Part shown: positions 13,609-25,180 of the stretch, in pieces
Position numbering within the stretch: the first letter of the stretch is position 1
Layout of the letters: each line of letters starts with the position of its first letter
NCBI GenBank assembly: GCA_914767715.1
Contig: OU612073.1
Location: 8,804,001-8,868,000, forward strand
Source of the DNA: Membranipora membranacea
Taxonomy: Eukaryota; Bryozoa; Gymnolaemata; Cheilostomatida; Membraniporidae
DNA: 64,000 nucleotides
Reading direction: 5' to 3'
Notes under the pieces: generated by a model
Told to the model about the DNA's origin: nothing
The model's database searches: none
Seen by the model: the letters and a program-made list of their open reading frames with translations, nothing else
Position numbers and translations under genes: made by a program

Positions 13609-15261
13609 ATGTTAGACAAGACAACAACGTTTACAGTAATACATTTTAAGCTGTCAGCTTGTGTGCCACAAGCAGGGAGGTTAGCCTTTAACAGGCATAA
13701 TGACTTAATTACCTCAATATTCCTTGTCAAAATTTTTAATTATCGAATTAATTGTCGCTGGTAGTTAATCCTACACACACATTCCATTGCACTTGTAACA
13801 AGTCATCATGACACACTTGTGGAATTAGAGAGACAGGATGTCATCGTAAGCTGACCTAACTTCCTGTCTTTTGCTGCTGATAATGAATGCGATGAGTTTT
13901 TAATTTTGCGAATGTACATGTTTACAATGATGGTTGTTTTGGTGAAAGTACAATCATGATCATTCTTTGACAGAAGAGTGAGGGGGCGGGAAGTTTTAAC
14001 CTTTTATGAAAAATACTAGATGGTTGACCAAATTCCATTTGTATATTTTCATCAAATTATTTCACCAAACTCTGCTTCCAAGCTCATCATAGTACAGAGT
14101 AACTATGCCAAAAATGAGATTGCTTTGCAGAAAAATCTCTTGCGCCCTTATTATCCGGTATTTGCAACCATGTTTCAATTTTCCTCTGCTACTTGGTCAA
14201 CTACAAGAGCTGAGCCAGATACAACATACAGTGGTTGTATCTGGCTCAGCTCTTGATAATCTGCTGCTAGCTCATTACGATAATCTGTGTGTTTACCCAA
14301 AGGGTTAACCATTTTTAAATCTACTGGTACCTTTTAAGTTCTGTGCAGGTTGCCTATGAATGCCAATGTCAACAAAATTAACATTCTGACTGGCTTATCT
14401 TGATTATGACTTCATGGGTAAACAACTTGGATAACAACAATACATCCTATTATGCTTGAACTCAGCTGCTTGGCTAAGATGTTGATGTCAAGTAAAAGGT
14501 AAACAATTGGCAAATAGACACTGAGAATCTTGTTCAATTCAATAAGCTAATCCCATTGAAAGTGATCAGGCAGATTGAACTGTACATTGTAGCCATTGAA
14601 TGCATGCATTGAAAAGTTTGGTGTGTTGAAAGTTCTTTCAACCTAAAGGTTTATCAATGAATATCAAGACTGATTTCACCAACCTCCTCCAGATTAATAC
14701 AATTTTCAACTAAAAAGGTTTAATTTTTTTAACATTTCATTTCAAATCAATTGCATGTAATTGAGTGATGTGGCTAGTATCGGGCAAAACAACATCGATG
14801 CATCAGTTCCATGTGGTCTACCAAATACATTTCCTAGAAGTTTCGACCATTACGACAGGATTTCCACAATGCAGCTATAGTCTGGAGTTCCAATCAAGGA
14901 GTACTTTTACTCCTTGTTCCAATCATTTCAACAAATTCCTGCCAAAGGAATACCCACACTGATATTTATTCTGTTATATATGAGACCGGTAGCTTAGACA
15001 GGCGGCTGGGTTGCCAGATTAGGGGCTTGTAGGGCCATTACATCAGTTAAGATTTAGAGCGATAAATAATTGCCTGGACAGCCTTGTAGCAGATAATCTT
15101 TCAAAGCTATCAGCTTAATATTACTGCCTGCATTGATATTTATTTAGAATCTACAGTGACCATCAGACATTTCGTACAAACGAGTTCTATTGTGTCATTG
15201 AACTATAGGTCTGTTTGATCAAGAAGTAACAGGGGAAGCTGTTACTCCTTGGTTTGATTTA
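13609..15261. other. Intergenic sequence with a perfect hairpin
   Basis: No gene is supported. The small ORFs at 14020-14308 and 14765-14962 look random. The only structured item is the inverted repeat at 14204-14255. Confidence 0.45.
14204..14255. repeat. Perfect 22-bp inverted repeat with 8-nt loop
   Basis: The arms at 14204-14225 and 14234-14255 are exact reverse complements (core GAGCTGAGCCAGATACAAC). The loop is ATACAGTG. No flanking coding sequence is evident. It could be a foldback relic or a small-RNA precursor. Confidence 0.85.
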
Positions 15262-15387
15262 CCCTTGCTTCTCTCTACCCACATTCCATAAAATTCAGAG
15301 CTTGCGCTCCATGCCCAGAACATCTTCAGCCAACAAACAGCTAATGAAAGCCATCCACGCTAAAAAATCCCAAGGAGCGTAGATTAA
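15262..15387 (-). pseudogene. Inverted copy of the transporter-like exon
   Basis: Read on the minus strand, this segment matches 13330-13432 closely, starting TTAATCTACGCTCCTTGGGA and ending with GTGGGTAGAGAG. It encodes LIYAPWDFLAWMAFISCLL, a hydrophobic helix, and then a stop. The two copies differ by an indel of roughly 25 bp. Both appear to be fragments of one ancestral exon in an inverted duplication. Confidence 0.4.
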
Positions 15388-15895
15388 CCCTTAGTGTGTC
15401 ATCTATATAATCCCTCTGGTTAGCTATTCTTGTTGAAATTCCTAAAAATGATAAGGGGTTGTAAAAATTGATATATCTTAAAATCTAGAGCGTGTAGAAG
15501 GAAAGTTTAAATAAACTTCTTCTAAACAAGATTCCTGATCTATCTATATAACTTTTAACCACCCAGCAATAACAGAAATGATTGATGAGGTATTGAAACA
15601 CACAAAAAAGTGTACAACTAGACTTATTTTGTATATATCTGAACACAAATACTCTCACACCGGTCTTACAGAGTCATAATTTGTACCACTGGACAGGGAA
15701 TTTTGTTTAGATGAGAAATAAAAAAATAACTAACTCTTTACGAGCAATGATACTACCATGGTGATGATTATAGCAAGGAGGGTTCAATATTAGCAAAGTT
15801 TATGCAAGCAGTGCCATCGTATTATAATCTTCTATCAATTGGTAAGCTGCTTTGTACTAATTTCTAAAAATTATTAAACTGCCTTGTACTAACTA

Positions 15896-16062
15896 CTAAC
15901 CAGGATAGTAGTCTTGGACCTCACTAACCAAAAAATGTGTACTAGCAGCACCGATTCCCACCAAACTGCAACCCTCTATGAGCCATAAGAAGCTTAACAC
16001 AGGGATAAACCGACTTGTAAATTTGCCTGCCATTGCTAAACACAATGCCTGAGAAACCATTC
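15896..16062 (-). pseudogene. Possible exon of the same transporter-like sequence
   Basis: The minus strand encodes a peptide with AGKFTSRFIPVLSFLWLIEG followed by CSLVGIGAASTHFLVSEVQ and ending DYYPG at a GTTAGT donor-like site. It lies about 510 bp upstream of the 15262-15387 fragment on the same strand. This is consistent with an exon order of a multi-pass membrane protein. No complete gene can be assembled. Confidence 0.3.
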
Positions 16063-16740
16063 TGTGATCAATGAAGAGGGAGTTCATTGCTGTGATCAAA
16101 CCTCAATATGTATGTGTGCGCTATACAAATGACACTTCTTGTTTCGGACATACAGAGGTAGACCGACCCTCTCACCAACCTCAACCGGACTCACCCACAC
16201 AGTTCAGTGACAACCGACAACCAAATGTATCAACCAATGATATACGACAAGATGTAAGATCAGTGCATCAACATGAACCTAGTGCTCAGCCTATTTGTCG
16301 AGTGATGAACCTTTTGATCATGTTTTGGAAATGAATTGAAAGCTGTTTATTTTAAAAAACAAGTCGTACTCATTGTACTCTTAAATAATATAACTGATAT
16401 ACATGTTAATCCACAGTAGGAATACCTGCATTGAACTAAAGTTCACTGATACCTGAATAGGATGCAGAGCATTGGAATGAAAAATTATGAATAATCGACG
16501 AGGTGAGAACAATAAACTGTCAACAACAAAAATTGAATCAGTAGAAAATACTAAAAAGTTTAGATGTTATTCTTGCATATGTTAACCCACAAAACATTGG
16601 CATTCACAATCAACAACCCTAGAAGGCCTCCTGCGATTGTCAACAGGATAATAAAATACCAGTAGGCGCAAGAAATGCCCTAAAGTCAATTGATATATCA
16701 ATACAAATGTGAACACTGAACAGCTTGAAACTTTGATAAA

Positions 16741-18217
16741 ATGAGAGCATGTACCCATCCCTATTCTGATGTATTGAACGCTTTTTTCAATCGTTTTGAT
16801 AAACAGAGTGAGTGTCCAGACTTACCATCTCTTGAACCTATTTTTGATGATTTTTCTTTTGAGGAAGTTTATGCAACTCTATGTAATGTACAAACGTGTA
16901 AGAGCCCGGGTCCAGACAACATCACCGCAAAAATGCTCAAATGTGCTGCATCCACCCTAGCACAACCCCTGACACTGCTTTTTAACCGATCACTTCAGGA
17001 AGGTGTTATGCCTAGAGTTTGGAAAACAGCAAATATCAAACCTATTCCTAAGTGTGCAGGGGCATCAGATCCTAAAGATTTTAGGCCGATAGCCCTCACC
17101 TCCATCGTGGGCAAATGTCTCGAGCGTCTGATTATGAAACGACTCTCACCATTACTAGACGACCCCACCCAGTTTGCGTATAAGTCTGGTAGGTCTACTG
17201 AAGATGCTCTAATCACTCTGATCGACTCGGTAACTGAACATCTTGACAGCCATGCTAAAAATCGGGTCCGAGCTCTTTTTATAGACTTTTCTAGTGCTTT
17301 TAACACCATCAATCCTGCCACAATAATCAGCAAACTCGATAGCTACAACATCAATCCTAACATCATCAACTGGCTATATAACTTCCTTACAAATAGAACA
17401 CAGCGAGTTATTACATCACTCAACACATCAAAATCATTGAGCACTTCAACTGGAAGCCCTCAGGGATGCGTCATCAGCCCACTGCTATTCTCCTTTTATG
17501 TTGTCGATATGCCATCAACAAGCAACATCAAACTAGTAAAATATGCCGACGACACTGTTATCATTGAATTGTTGACAGAAAACCAGCCATCTGAACTTCA
17601 AACAATAACTAATACCATCAACTCATGGTGCTCGGATAATGACCTAATACTCAATGCAAAGAAAACAAAAGAAATGGTCATGTGCAATGCAAGGGATAAC
17701 CCAAGCTACTGTAAACAGTACTTCAATTGAGCAGGTAGAACAATTTACATACTTAGGCACCATTATTACCAACAAACTGGATTTTACTCTGAACACCTTG
17801 AAAACTACAGCGAAAGCTCGCCAAAGGCTACATATAATCGCCAAGCTATACCATCTCGGTGTCACTGAGAAACTAATAACGACCTGCTACAAGTCCTTCA
17901 TAGAGTCAGTAATCACCTACCACCTGGTTGTGCTATATAGTCTTCTGAGCGCAGACTCTAAGAAAAAGTTAAACTCTGTGATAAGAACTGCAGGTTACCT
18001 ATCAGGCGAACTTACGTTCACACCCGTAGACGACCTTTACTCTAATATACTGAAAATAAAGAGCCTCCGTATGATTGCCACCGAAGATGAACCACTACTC
18101 CGTCTTAACCAGCTGCCGTCAGGCAGATATCAATCAGTCAAGTTCCGCGTGCAGATCCGTGCCAAATGTTTTAGAGCAGAATGTATCAAATACCTAAATA
18201 GTGTCTTCCAAAAGTAA
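16741..18217 (+). pseudogene. Rex1/CR1-like non-LTR retrotransposon reverse transcriptase, frameshifted
   Basis: The first frame (16741-17730, 329 codons) carries an almost complete reverse-transcriptase core. It has KSPGPDNITAKMLK in the fingers, DFRPIALTSIVGKCLERL, motif A FIDFSSAFNT, motif B TGSPQGCVISPLL, the catalytic YADD (residues 268-271) and LNAKKTKEM. The reading then moves to another frame at about 17700, where EQVEQFTYLGTIITNKLDF continues to a stop at 18217. The switch implies a 1-nt indel. No endonuclease domain is found upstream; a TGA lies 5 codons before the first ATG. The order and wording fit the Rex1/Babar group of the CR1-like LINEs. It is a 5'-truncated, dead copy. Confidence 0.9.
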
Positions 18218-18356
18218 TAGTATTTTTTTTATGGTCTTATCATTTTATTTATTTTTACAGAATCAACAGTTTTAATAATTTTTACAGAGCACCCTACAGA
18301 GACAGTTTTATTTCTCAGAGATTGAGACCAAATATAAACATACATACATACATACT
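18218..18356 (+). mobile_element. 3' end of the LINE copy, ending in (ACAT)n
   Basis: After the stop, an AT-rich 3' UTR runs to ACATACATACATAC at about 18340-18354. CR1-type LINEs end in short tandem repeats rather than poly(A), so this probably marks the element's 3' terminus. Confidence 0.6.
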
Positions 18357-20500
18357 ATCAATTATCATATGGGGAAAGTTTATGTGGCACTACTTTTTGA
18401 TCTATCGATTCAACAGTGTGCAGTGACAACATAGTGCTGCGCAGATATAAGAGTGTGACTTTTTTGACAGTTCACTATCGGAGGAGGTGCTTATGGTGCA
18501 TATTTGATGTGTCATGACTGGTGTCTGCTCTATACCACCATGAGTCTCAATTATAGTCTGAAAAGAAGAAAAATGTATATCAATCACTGTGTCATACTTT
18601 CAGAGCGATTGTGGCTAAATTAGGGGGAGGGTGTCAACGTGTCGCTGGCTAAAGTATCCTCAATTTGATATATTTGGTATATTCGATATTTACCGCAACC
18701 CATCACCAAAAAAAACTATATATAATACGCGTCTAAGTGATGTAGCAACAATCATGAGTCAGAGGATTACATTGTTTGACATAATAATTTTGCTGGTGAC
18801 TCCCAAAATATTGATAGATAAGCATTGGTGATCATTCAAGCCCATACATACCTTGGGTGGGGGGGAGGGGGTATTTGTCCCTGGTGTCTTCACAACTTCA
18901 GTTCCAAGTGTAACAAAGAGAGCATCAGCAGAGTGTGCTTCTTTGAAGCTGGAGTTATTGGTGGTGGGTGACAAGGTGTGAGAAATCTGCTGAGTATGAT
19001 GCTCTGTCGTATATCTTCTGAGTCACTGTCCCCATTCTACGTTCACTCCTCCAAATAGTAAAACTGTAAAAAATAATCTTGTATGTAGAAATTTCATGAT
19101 GTGAAGTCAAAACAACGGCAAGATTGTTGTAGAAAAAAATTATGTGCGGAGTTTGGGACACCATATATGAGTATATCTGTGAGAAATGACCTCCTGACAG
19201 CTATCTATTGTATGCCGTCTATAGAATATGATGAAGCTATGACTGTCCACTAAACTCCGAATTGAGATGCACTTTTTGAAGTACCATACTATCACAAAAG
19301 ACAAAAGTATGCAAAGCGAAAGCAGATATAATATATATAAGCTCAGTGTCAGGCCCAAGGTGAAACAACATTAGCAAATGCTCACTCCGATGGTTTGTTC
19401 AAAAGCTTCGGGTGTCATACAATAACCCCCCCCCCCCCCTAATTCCCTTCTAACAGAGGCACTGTTGAAGTTTAGATCAGAGTACACAATATGACGCAAA
19501 AATCATGGCTCAGAATAATTCATTTTAGCAATCAGGAGTGGGGAAACTTTTCAATATGGAGTAGCGTTGGTTGGGTGGTTGGCCATCAATAATGTTAAGT
19601 TGGTTGGATGAAGACATATTTCTTCTTTCTTTGATCCAGAACCATTACAAGTTCTGTGATAAATGCCTACATTTCAAGTTCCTCCCATTTTACTGGTGAC
19701 ACCAGAAGCGAATCCAAATGCAGAAAAATTGGATAAAACGATAGGGATAATGACATAACATACACTGTGACATTGCATTGACTAGATTGGAAAGCAAGCA
19801 CTATGTGCTCGACATCTACTTGACTCTTTGTTAGGTTATTTACTGAGCATGGTGACAAAAAGTAAAAAATTCTCTACCTCAAGAAAAATTTTAATCTAAT
19901 TTGCATATATTTGGAGCTGCTCCCCCTCCAGCCATCAACACAAGACAACATCGTTTTACTTGGATTTTCCTAGGATTGGAGCAACCCGAAATGCAGGGGT
20001 GAAAAATATTTTAATTGACATACAACTTATATTATAACCATGTGGGAATTTGCCAACAGCATTTACAGCCATGCTTTTTTTATTGTTATTCAGCAAACTG
20101 TTAGTACTGCAATGGTTGTCTGCACTTAGTTTTTGTAATAGAGGAGAACTCCGAAGGCACTTGGGTGCCTTTCTCAAGAATTGGATGTGACAACCCTGTC
20201 ACAACCATCCAATGAGCTCATTAAAACCCAAGTATCTTAAAACTTTGAACGTGAGGTCACCCACTGGAAGTTAATGTCAAGTGACGGAGTTGAGAAAATG
20301 TTGGCTAGCCATAATTTTATTACTTCAAGCCATTTTCTCGAAATGCAAACTTTTCCTACTGAACTAACATTACTCCACTAGAGTAATCCCATCATTGAAA
20401 GTGGGGTCCAATGGTATTGAAGTAACTCACGGTTTAATCTTCTGGCAATTTCTGGCGGGAAGCCATGGTTTATTAGCTACTGAATACCGTCAAATCATCT
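18357..20500. other. No gene recognised; homopolymer tracts
   Basis: Several short ORFs occur but none resembles a known family. A minus-strand frame at 18402-18587 reads QTIIETHGGIEQTPVM and could be a stray exon. A G-rich tract occurs at about 18857-18871 and a C-run at about 19425-19439. Confidence 0.4.
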
Positions 20501-21284
20501 TCTGATCTAAAACCACATATTATATATATATATACTGGTGAGATTGAGTTTTTTGAGATATTCATATATCACTCTAAATACAATAGGACGATAAACTTGA
20601 TATTACATAATATTCAGGATAGTTGTCTAAAGATGATTTGCAGTAAATTACTCCTCTAGCGGATGTGGGAGTCTATATGAAGAAATGAGAGCAAATGTTA
20701 GCTTGCTTTAAATGTAGCTATTTGTGAATTTTCCCTGCTGCAAATACTTAACTCTCTTAGGGTATACACAATGTTACATTGACTGCCAGCAACTCACATT
20801 TCGGCACATATTATATAATATATTGACTATGGACCAAATTTGTTTCCCCTGAAACAGCTGAGGTCGGCTCAACAAATATGAATGGCTGAGGATGAATTTT
20901 TTTCGCAATTCTTAGTTTTGGATTTTTTTACCAGATGTATTATTACTGATGAAAACCGTTTAAGCCCTCTTTCTTTCACCCTATCTAGATATGAAGTTAG
21001 GGCACTGAGATCATTGCATTTGGAGCCGGATTCTAACATTTTAACAAATTACAAATAACACAACACTTAAAAACCAAAATCACAATCTGATCGCTCACCA
21101 GGTGAGTGAGCAATACCTGCTAGGGGTGTCACTTTCAAATCGTTCAGTCAATGATTGAACTATATACATTCTGAGCGAGCGATTTGGGAGTGATGTTGTC
21201 TAATTGAAAGACCAAGTGGGCAATAATTTCGAGTGATGCGATAGTGATAATTTGCATTAGTAAAGTATCGCTCTTTCTAATTGA
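20501..21284. other. No gene recognised
   Basis: AT-rich sequence with a short (TA)n tract near 20522. About 60 bp near 21020-21080 (CAAATTACAAATAACACA) recurs near 22565-22600. Confidence 0.4.
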
Positions 21285-21434
21285 AAGACACCCCTGATTG
21301 GCAAACTACAGAAGGCTACTAGTAGTGATAATAACTAACAGTTACTAGCTAGACTTCTTTGTTAGTCTACTCATTCTTCACGACTGAGTAGTAGAGTACT
21401 ACTCTACTACTCAGTCGTGAAGAATGAGTAGACT
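21285..21434. repeat. Dispersed repeat containing a 71-bp perfect palindrome
   Basis: 21290-21400 is repeated with few changes at about 24622-24727 (shared GGCAAACTACAGAA and CTACTAGTAGTGATA). In this copy the 3' part is doubled back on itself. 21364-21398 and 21400-21434 are exact reverse complements around a single C at 21399. The 24.6-kb copy has only one half. Confidence 0.9.
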
Positions 21435-22030
21435 TACAGAGTAGTGTGAGAGTAGCTTACCACTTTATCTGATGAATACTTGTTCTTCCTACACTAACTG
21501 CCTTCAAGTTGTTTGACGCGGTAGTCAAATGTCAATAGATGCCGACATCCTGCTAATCCAATGCCTCAGGTACGTTCTAAAATGTAAGGTACAGTAATCA
21601 AAATCAAGCAGATATAATGTTCATAAAAAGTTCCATAGAGGAGTAAAGTATTCATAGGAGGAAATTTTCTTCATTTTGCGCAGGCTTGAAAAAGCTAACT
21701 TCAAGAGTAGCAAACATACGCCCACCCTTTTTTTCTTTTTATGGACTTCGACCTTCACTAGCCAAAATTCAATGCTAGCTTACATTAAGTCATCTCAAGA
21801 CTAGCTAAACTAAACTTTAGCTAATACTTACTCCCAAGGCTATACGTTTAGTTGACTATAAATTAGAAACAAGTTTTATGCTGTTTAATTTTTTTTAGGG
21901 CCTGTGACCTAGAATTACCCACACACCAACATATGTTGGGAAGTTAAATGCCCCATGATTACCACAATCGAACAATTGACAATACTTTAAGAGACAGATT
22001 TCATTATCATTTCATTCACCCCCCCCCCTT

Positions 22031-22107
22031 CCTTCACCTGCAATCTACCTTATCAATCTAATTAGTTAACCACTAATTAGGTTGGTAAGGTAGATAGCAG
22101 GTGAAGG
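22031..22107. repeat. 36-bp-arm imperfect hairpin with G-quadruplex-like tract
   Basis: The arms at 22031-22066 and 22072-22107 are reverse complements with 3 mismatches, for example TCTACCTTATCAATCTAATT against AATTAGGTTGGTAAGGTAGA. The stem is flanked by a C-run on the left and GGGAGGGAGGGAGGGGG at 22106-22122 on the right. It could be a foldback MITE or a small-RNA hairpin. Confidence 0.85.
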
Positions 22108-22282
22108 GAGGGAGGGAGGGGGTCTTTCAATGAGTATGAGATATGGTTACCAATTAGGCTACCGATGGTATCCTTGATTTGGACAATCAAATACAAATGA
22201 TCACTGCGTCAGGGTAGCGAAGAGTATATCATGACCCATCATGAATCATAATAATGTAACTATTTGACACTCAGACACTCAC

Positions 22283-22387
22283 TCGGTACATCAAGATTTC
22301 TCAGGACAGAATTCAAACCACCAAAGGTTCTGATGCGTAACTCTGCCATTATCATGCCATACTGAATCAGTCTTTCTCCTGTATTCT
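22283..22387 (-). CDS. Putative internal exon, unknown protein
   Basis: The minus strand shows acceptor TTGCAG, an open 105-nt stretch and donor GTGAGT. It encodes 34 residues including GERLIQYGMIMAELRIRTFG. I do not recognise the family. Upstream on the same strand lies a possible first exon at 23178-23264, but the phases do not join directly, so at least one more exon would be needed. Supported only by splice signals and protein-like composition. Confidence 0.35.
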
Positions 22388-23177
22388 CTGCAACAAATAT
22401 TTAGTTGATGATGTGATAAAGTATGAATATAATACATTCCAATGTCCTAAGTACATTATTTGCATTCAAATTATTTGCAGTCTTATAACAAGGCTTTGCT
22501 GCTACATGGTTCATCCCTGGACCCCTCAATTTTCTCTGCATTGAGAGCCTGATTCTAGCATGTTGCCAAATTACAAATAACACACCACTTAAAGACCTGG
22601 TTAAATCTACAATCCCTATGATGGAAACAGATTTGCCAGCCGTTGGTGAAGAAGTTTGTGAAGTTTTATATCTGGTTTCTCGGAATGGAAACACTCGATC
22701 TATAGGTTTGATCAGCACATAACGCCAGCAAGTTTGTAACTAAAATGATCAGTCAAGATAATGAGATGTGGCAAGGAGGGTGGAATACAGGGAAGAGGTG
22801 ACTTGATGTTGCGAGATGGAATGAGTTGTTCCCTCCATGAAAAAAAGAGCACAACTCCGATAGTCACTGAACTCCTAATTACACTAACTGGCCGGCTTCA
22901 ATGAAAAATTCTTGCTGAGGCCTGCCAGTGTTCAAGCAGTTTTACCAAATTTATGCCATGAGACTTCAACGATTACACCGACGCAATTATCATCAGTTAG
23001 CCTACACATATCACCTGACATTTATATCATTATATTACTAACGATGCTCGATGCAAGTGTAACAGTGGAGATATCGATGCTTATGACCCCAGCCATCTCA
23101 AGCCTTTCTGGGTCAGTTCCCTGCTGCAACTTGATCAAATTTTACAACCGAAATTGAAAATTTGATTGTCTGCTTAC

Positions 23178-23264
23178 CTGTTTGAAATGAGTAAGCTGAA
23201 CGACTATTGATACTACGAGTTGTATCACATCTGCTATAAACCACCCAAACACTCTCTTCTTCAT
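23178..23264 (-). CDS. Putative first exon with hydrophobic N-terminus
   Basis: ATG at 23264 opens 29 codons (MKKRVFGWFIADVIQLVVSI...) that end at a strong donor, CAG followed by GTAAGC. The hydrophobic run resembles a signal peptide or signal anchor. No recognisable partner domain is in view. It may belong to the same gene as the 22283-22387 exon. Confidence 0.35.
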
Positions 23265-24621
23265 TGTACTGTTCTCAGTACTATTCTGCGGTCTGTGTTG
23301 CTTTACAATGTAGACTAAAATACAAAAAAATCTGCAATCAAAAGGAGTCATTGCTTGTATCAAGGCCTATCTTCTTTTTTCCCAAATTAACAAGACGAAT
23401 AATTAAACAAGCGTTATACTCTAGAGAGCTAGTACCTCTACAACACTTGAATACACCATTCTATTGATGAAGATTTACATTTGGGAAACTTTTGCGATTG
23501 TGTGCAAGCTGGCAATGGTCTAGTTTCTCTCAGTAACCAATTTCTCTATTCTCCAACTACAGACCACCATGACCAATGGTTGTCAGGTTGACCCTGAATT
23601 AAGGCGAAGTACATGCTTGCAATTCAAAGAGCCCACACATGTAACATCATATGCAATCCGCCTCCCTCCCCGATCACTGCTTATTATAATGAAATGACCA
23701 CTGTGACGCAGTTGAGACTCTGTACAGCCAACAAATCATTTGAATTCGATACCATTGGCAAAAGGCAAGGTCTGCACTGGTTTCCTTCCTCTGGTGATCG
23801 GGGTTGGTATATTCTTTATTACATTATAGACCAGGGGATATTTCAATTAGCATGAGCTGTGCTTTGTAAACCAATTGATCATTACAACTTAAATGCTCAA
23901 TATCCTGGCTTCTTAGATAAATTCATTCGCAAATAGTTCACACAAGAGTGAGCATAGTTCAATTGATTAGTGGCCAATTCTCGAACGAAGCTAAAAGCAG
24001 GTCTCGCCTACTAAGCTAGATGATGATGACGTACCTCTTGGTCTTATATGCGCATGCTTGATCAGTAAATAAAGTGTATACTAATATGACTAATACTTAC
24101 TTACTTACTTCCCAATTGATCCTATTCGCCGGAATAGCTGGCATAAAGGATATAATAATCAGTCTATTAGTGCGTAATCAGGGTTTTGGAGTTTCTGTGG
24201 GCGCTGCTATGTATATAGTTTTGCTGTTTGTATTTAAGGGTGACCCCACCAGTTTCAGACAGTTGGGAATGGTTGACATTAAGCAATAATGATCTGTCAG
24301 TTGCGCCGAGGCAAAGTCTATGCACACACTTTATACAAATACAAGACCCAGCCTACATAGGCTGTAGTTGTAGTAAAGAGAGGGGGCATTTCCTTACAAT
24401 GTAAAGTATGTAGGCCTACATGTAGCCATAGTAGATTAGCAATAACAGTTCTAGACAATTAGTTGCACGAGAGTTGCACACCTAAACTTGCCACCACCAA
24501 CAAACAACAAAGCAAGGAGTAAGGAGTAAACTCCTTGGACTTGTATGAGCCTCCCCCCTCTTACAACTCTTAGGAGTCCTTCTCCTTGCTTGATATTACA
24601 CTGCACATGTACATTGGTACC
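23265..24621. other. No gene recognised
   Basis: Scattered short ORFs without family resemblance. An inverted pair near 24511-24540 and 24571-24592 (AAGCAAGGAG against CTCCTTGCTT) is the only structure seen. Confidence 0.4.
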
Positions 24622-24730
24622 ATTGGCAAACTACAGAAAGCTACTAGTAGTGATAGTAACTAACAGTTACTAGCTAGACTTCTTAGTTAGTCTACTCATT
24701 TTTCACTCACGACTGAGTAGTAGTGTACCA
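24622..24730. repeat. Second copy of the 21.3-kb dispersed repeat
   Basis: It matches 21290-21400, including GTTACTAGCTAGACTTCTT and CACGACTGAGTAGTAG, with a small insertion (CACT). It lacks the inverted second half. Confidence 0.85.
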
Positions 24731-25161
24731 AATAAATACTATATAGCATTTAATTTTTTTACCTGAGAGCTACAACAAATTGATTCAATCAAGTCCATTC
24801 ACAGCTGTTCTAAGTTCATTCTTCTTCTTCTTGTGAAGCTGAGTTGGCTCATCATCTCTTCATCGTGGTCTTATGTGTCTGTGAAGTAACTGATTGGTGC
24901 CATTGAGTCTGACTACTGTTCAGAAAGTTGACTACTAGCAATATCGATAACTTACTCAGTGTTCCCCCAAGGAGTTTGAACTGTAACTCCCTGGTTCCCC
25001 AACACAGATAATATTGTAATCAGTATGAAGTTATTGAACAGGCCAATAAGAAAAAAGTAAGATGTAATGGGCCAATCATATCAAATCCTGTTAAAATTCG
25101 AAGAGAGAAGACAACTCTTCATTTTTGAAGGGTTTAACGTGAGAGGGCAATTCCGAACCAG
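24731..25161. other. No gene recognised
   Basis: Non-coding sequence leading to the right end of the 14.6-kb insert. Confidence 0.4.
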
Positions 25162-25180
25162 TTACCTTATTACCCTGGAG
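25162..25180 (-). repeat. Right terminal inverted repeat of the 14.6-kb insert
   Basis: Read on the minus strand this is CTCCAGGGTAATAAGGTAA, ending at the last base before satellite resumes. It is the partner of the left end at 10575-10593. Possible target duplication is only AA, ambiguous in an A-run. Confidence 0.5.

Larger units (their letters stand above)
10575..25180. mobile_element. 14.6-kb insertion interrupting the satellite array
   Basis: Array 1 ends after the monomer sequence GAAGCAAA. Array 2 resumes at AATCTATTTTTTGATCC, the adjacent point of the same monomer, with only AA shared. The 14,606 bp between them therefore behave as one insertion into a once-continuous array. The two ends are imperfect inverted repeats of 19 bp: CTCAGGGCATATAAGGTAA on the left, and CTCCAGGGTAATAAGGTAA on the right read on the minus strand. 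The interior holds a reverse transcriptase, SINE-like sequence, tandem repeats and decayed exons, but I see no transposase or integrase gene. It may be a large non-autonomous DNA transposon or a captured genomic segment. The insertion is well supported; its class is unknown. Confidence 0.7.

Noticed and set aside
16071-16334. 87-codon ORF upstream of the reverse transcriptase
   Set aside because: Glutamine/proline-rich but without a recognisable LINE ORF1 motif or continuity with the RT frame.
10575-25180. Helitron or Maverick/Polinton as the identity of the 14.6-kb insert
   Set aside because: The boundary does not show a TC...CTRR Helitron layout between A and T, and no Rep/helicase, polymerase B, integrase or capsid frames were seen. 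The class is left open.
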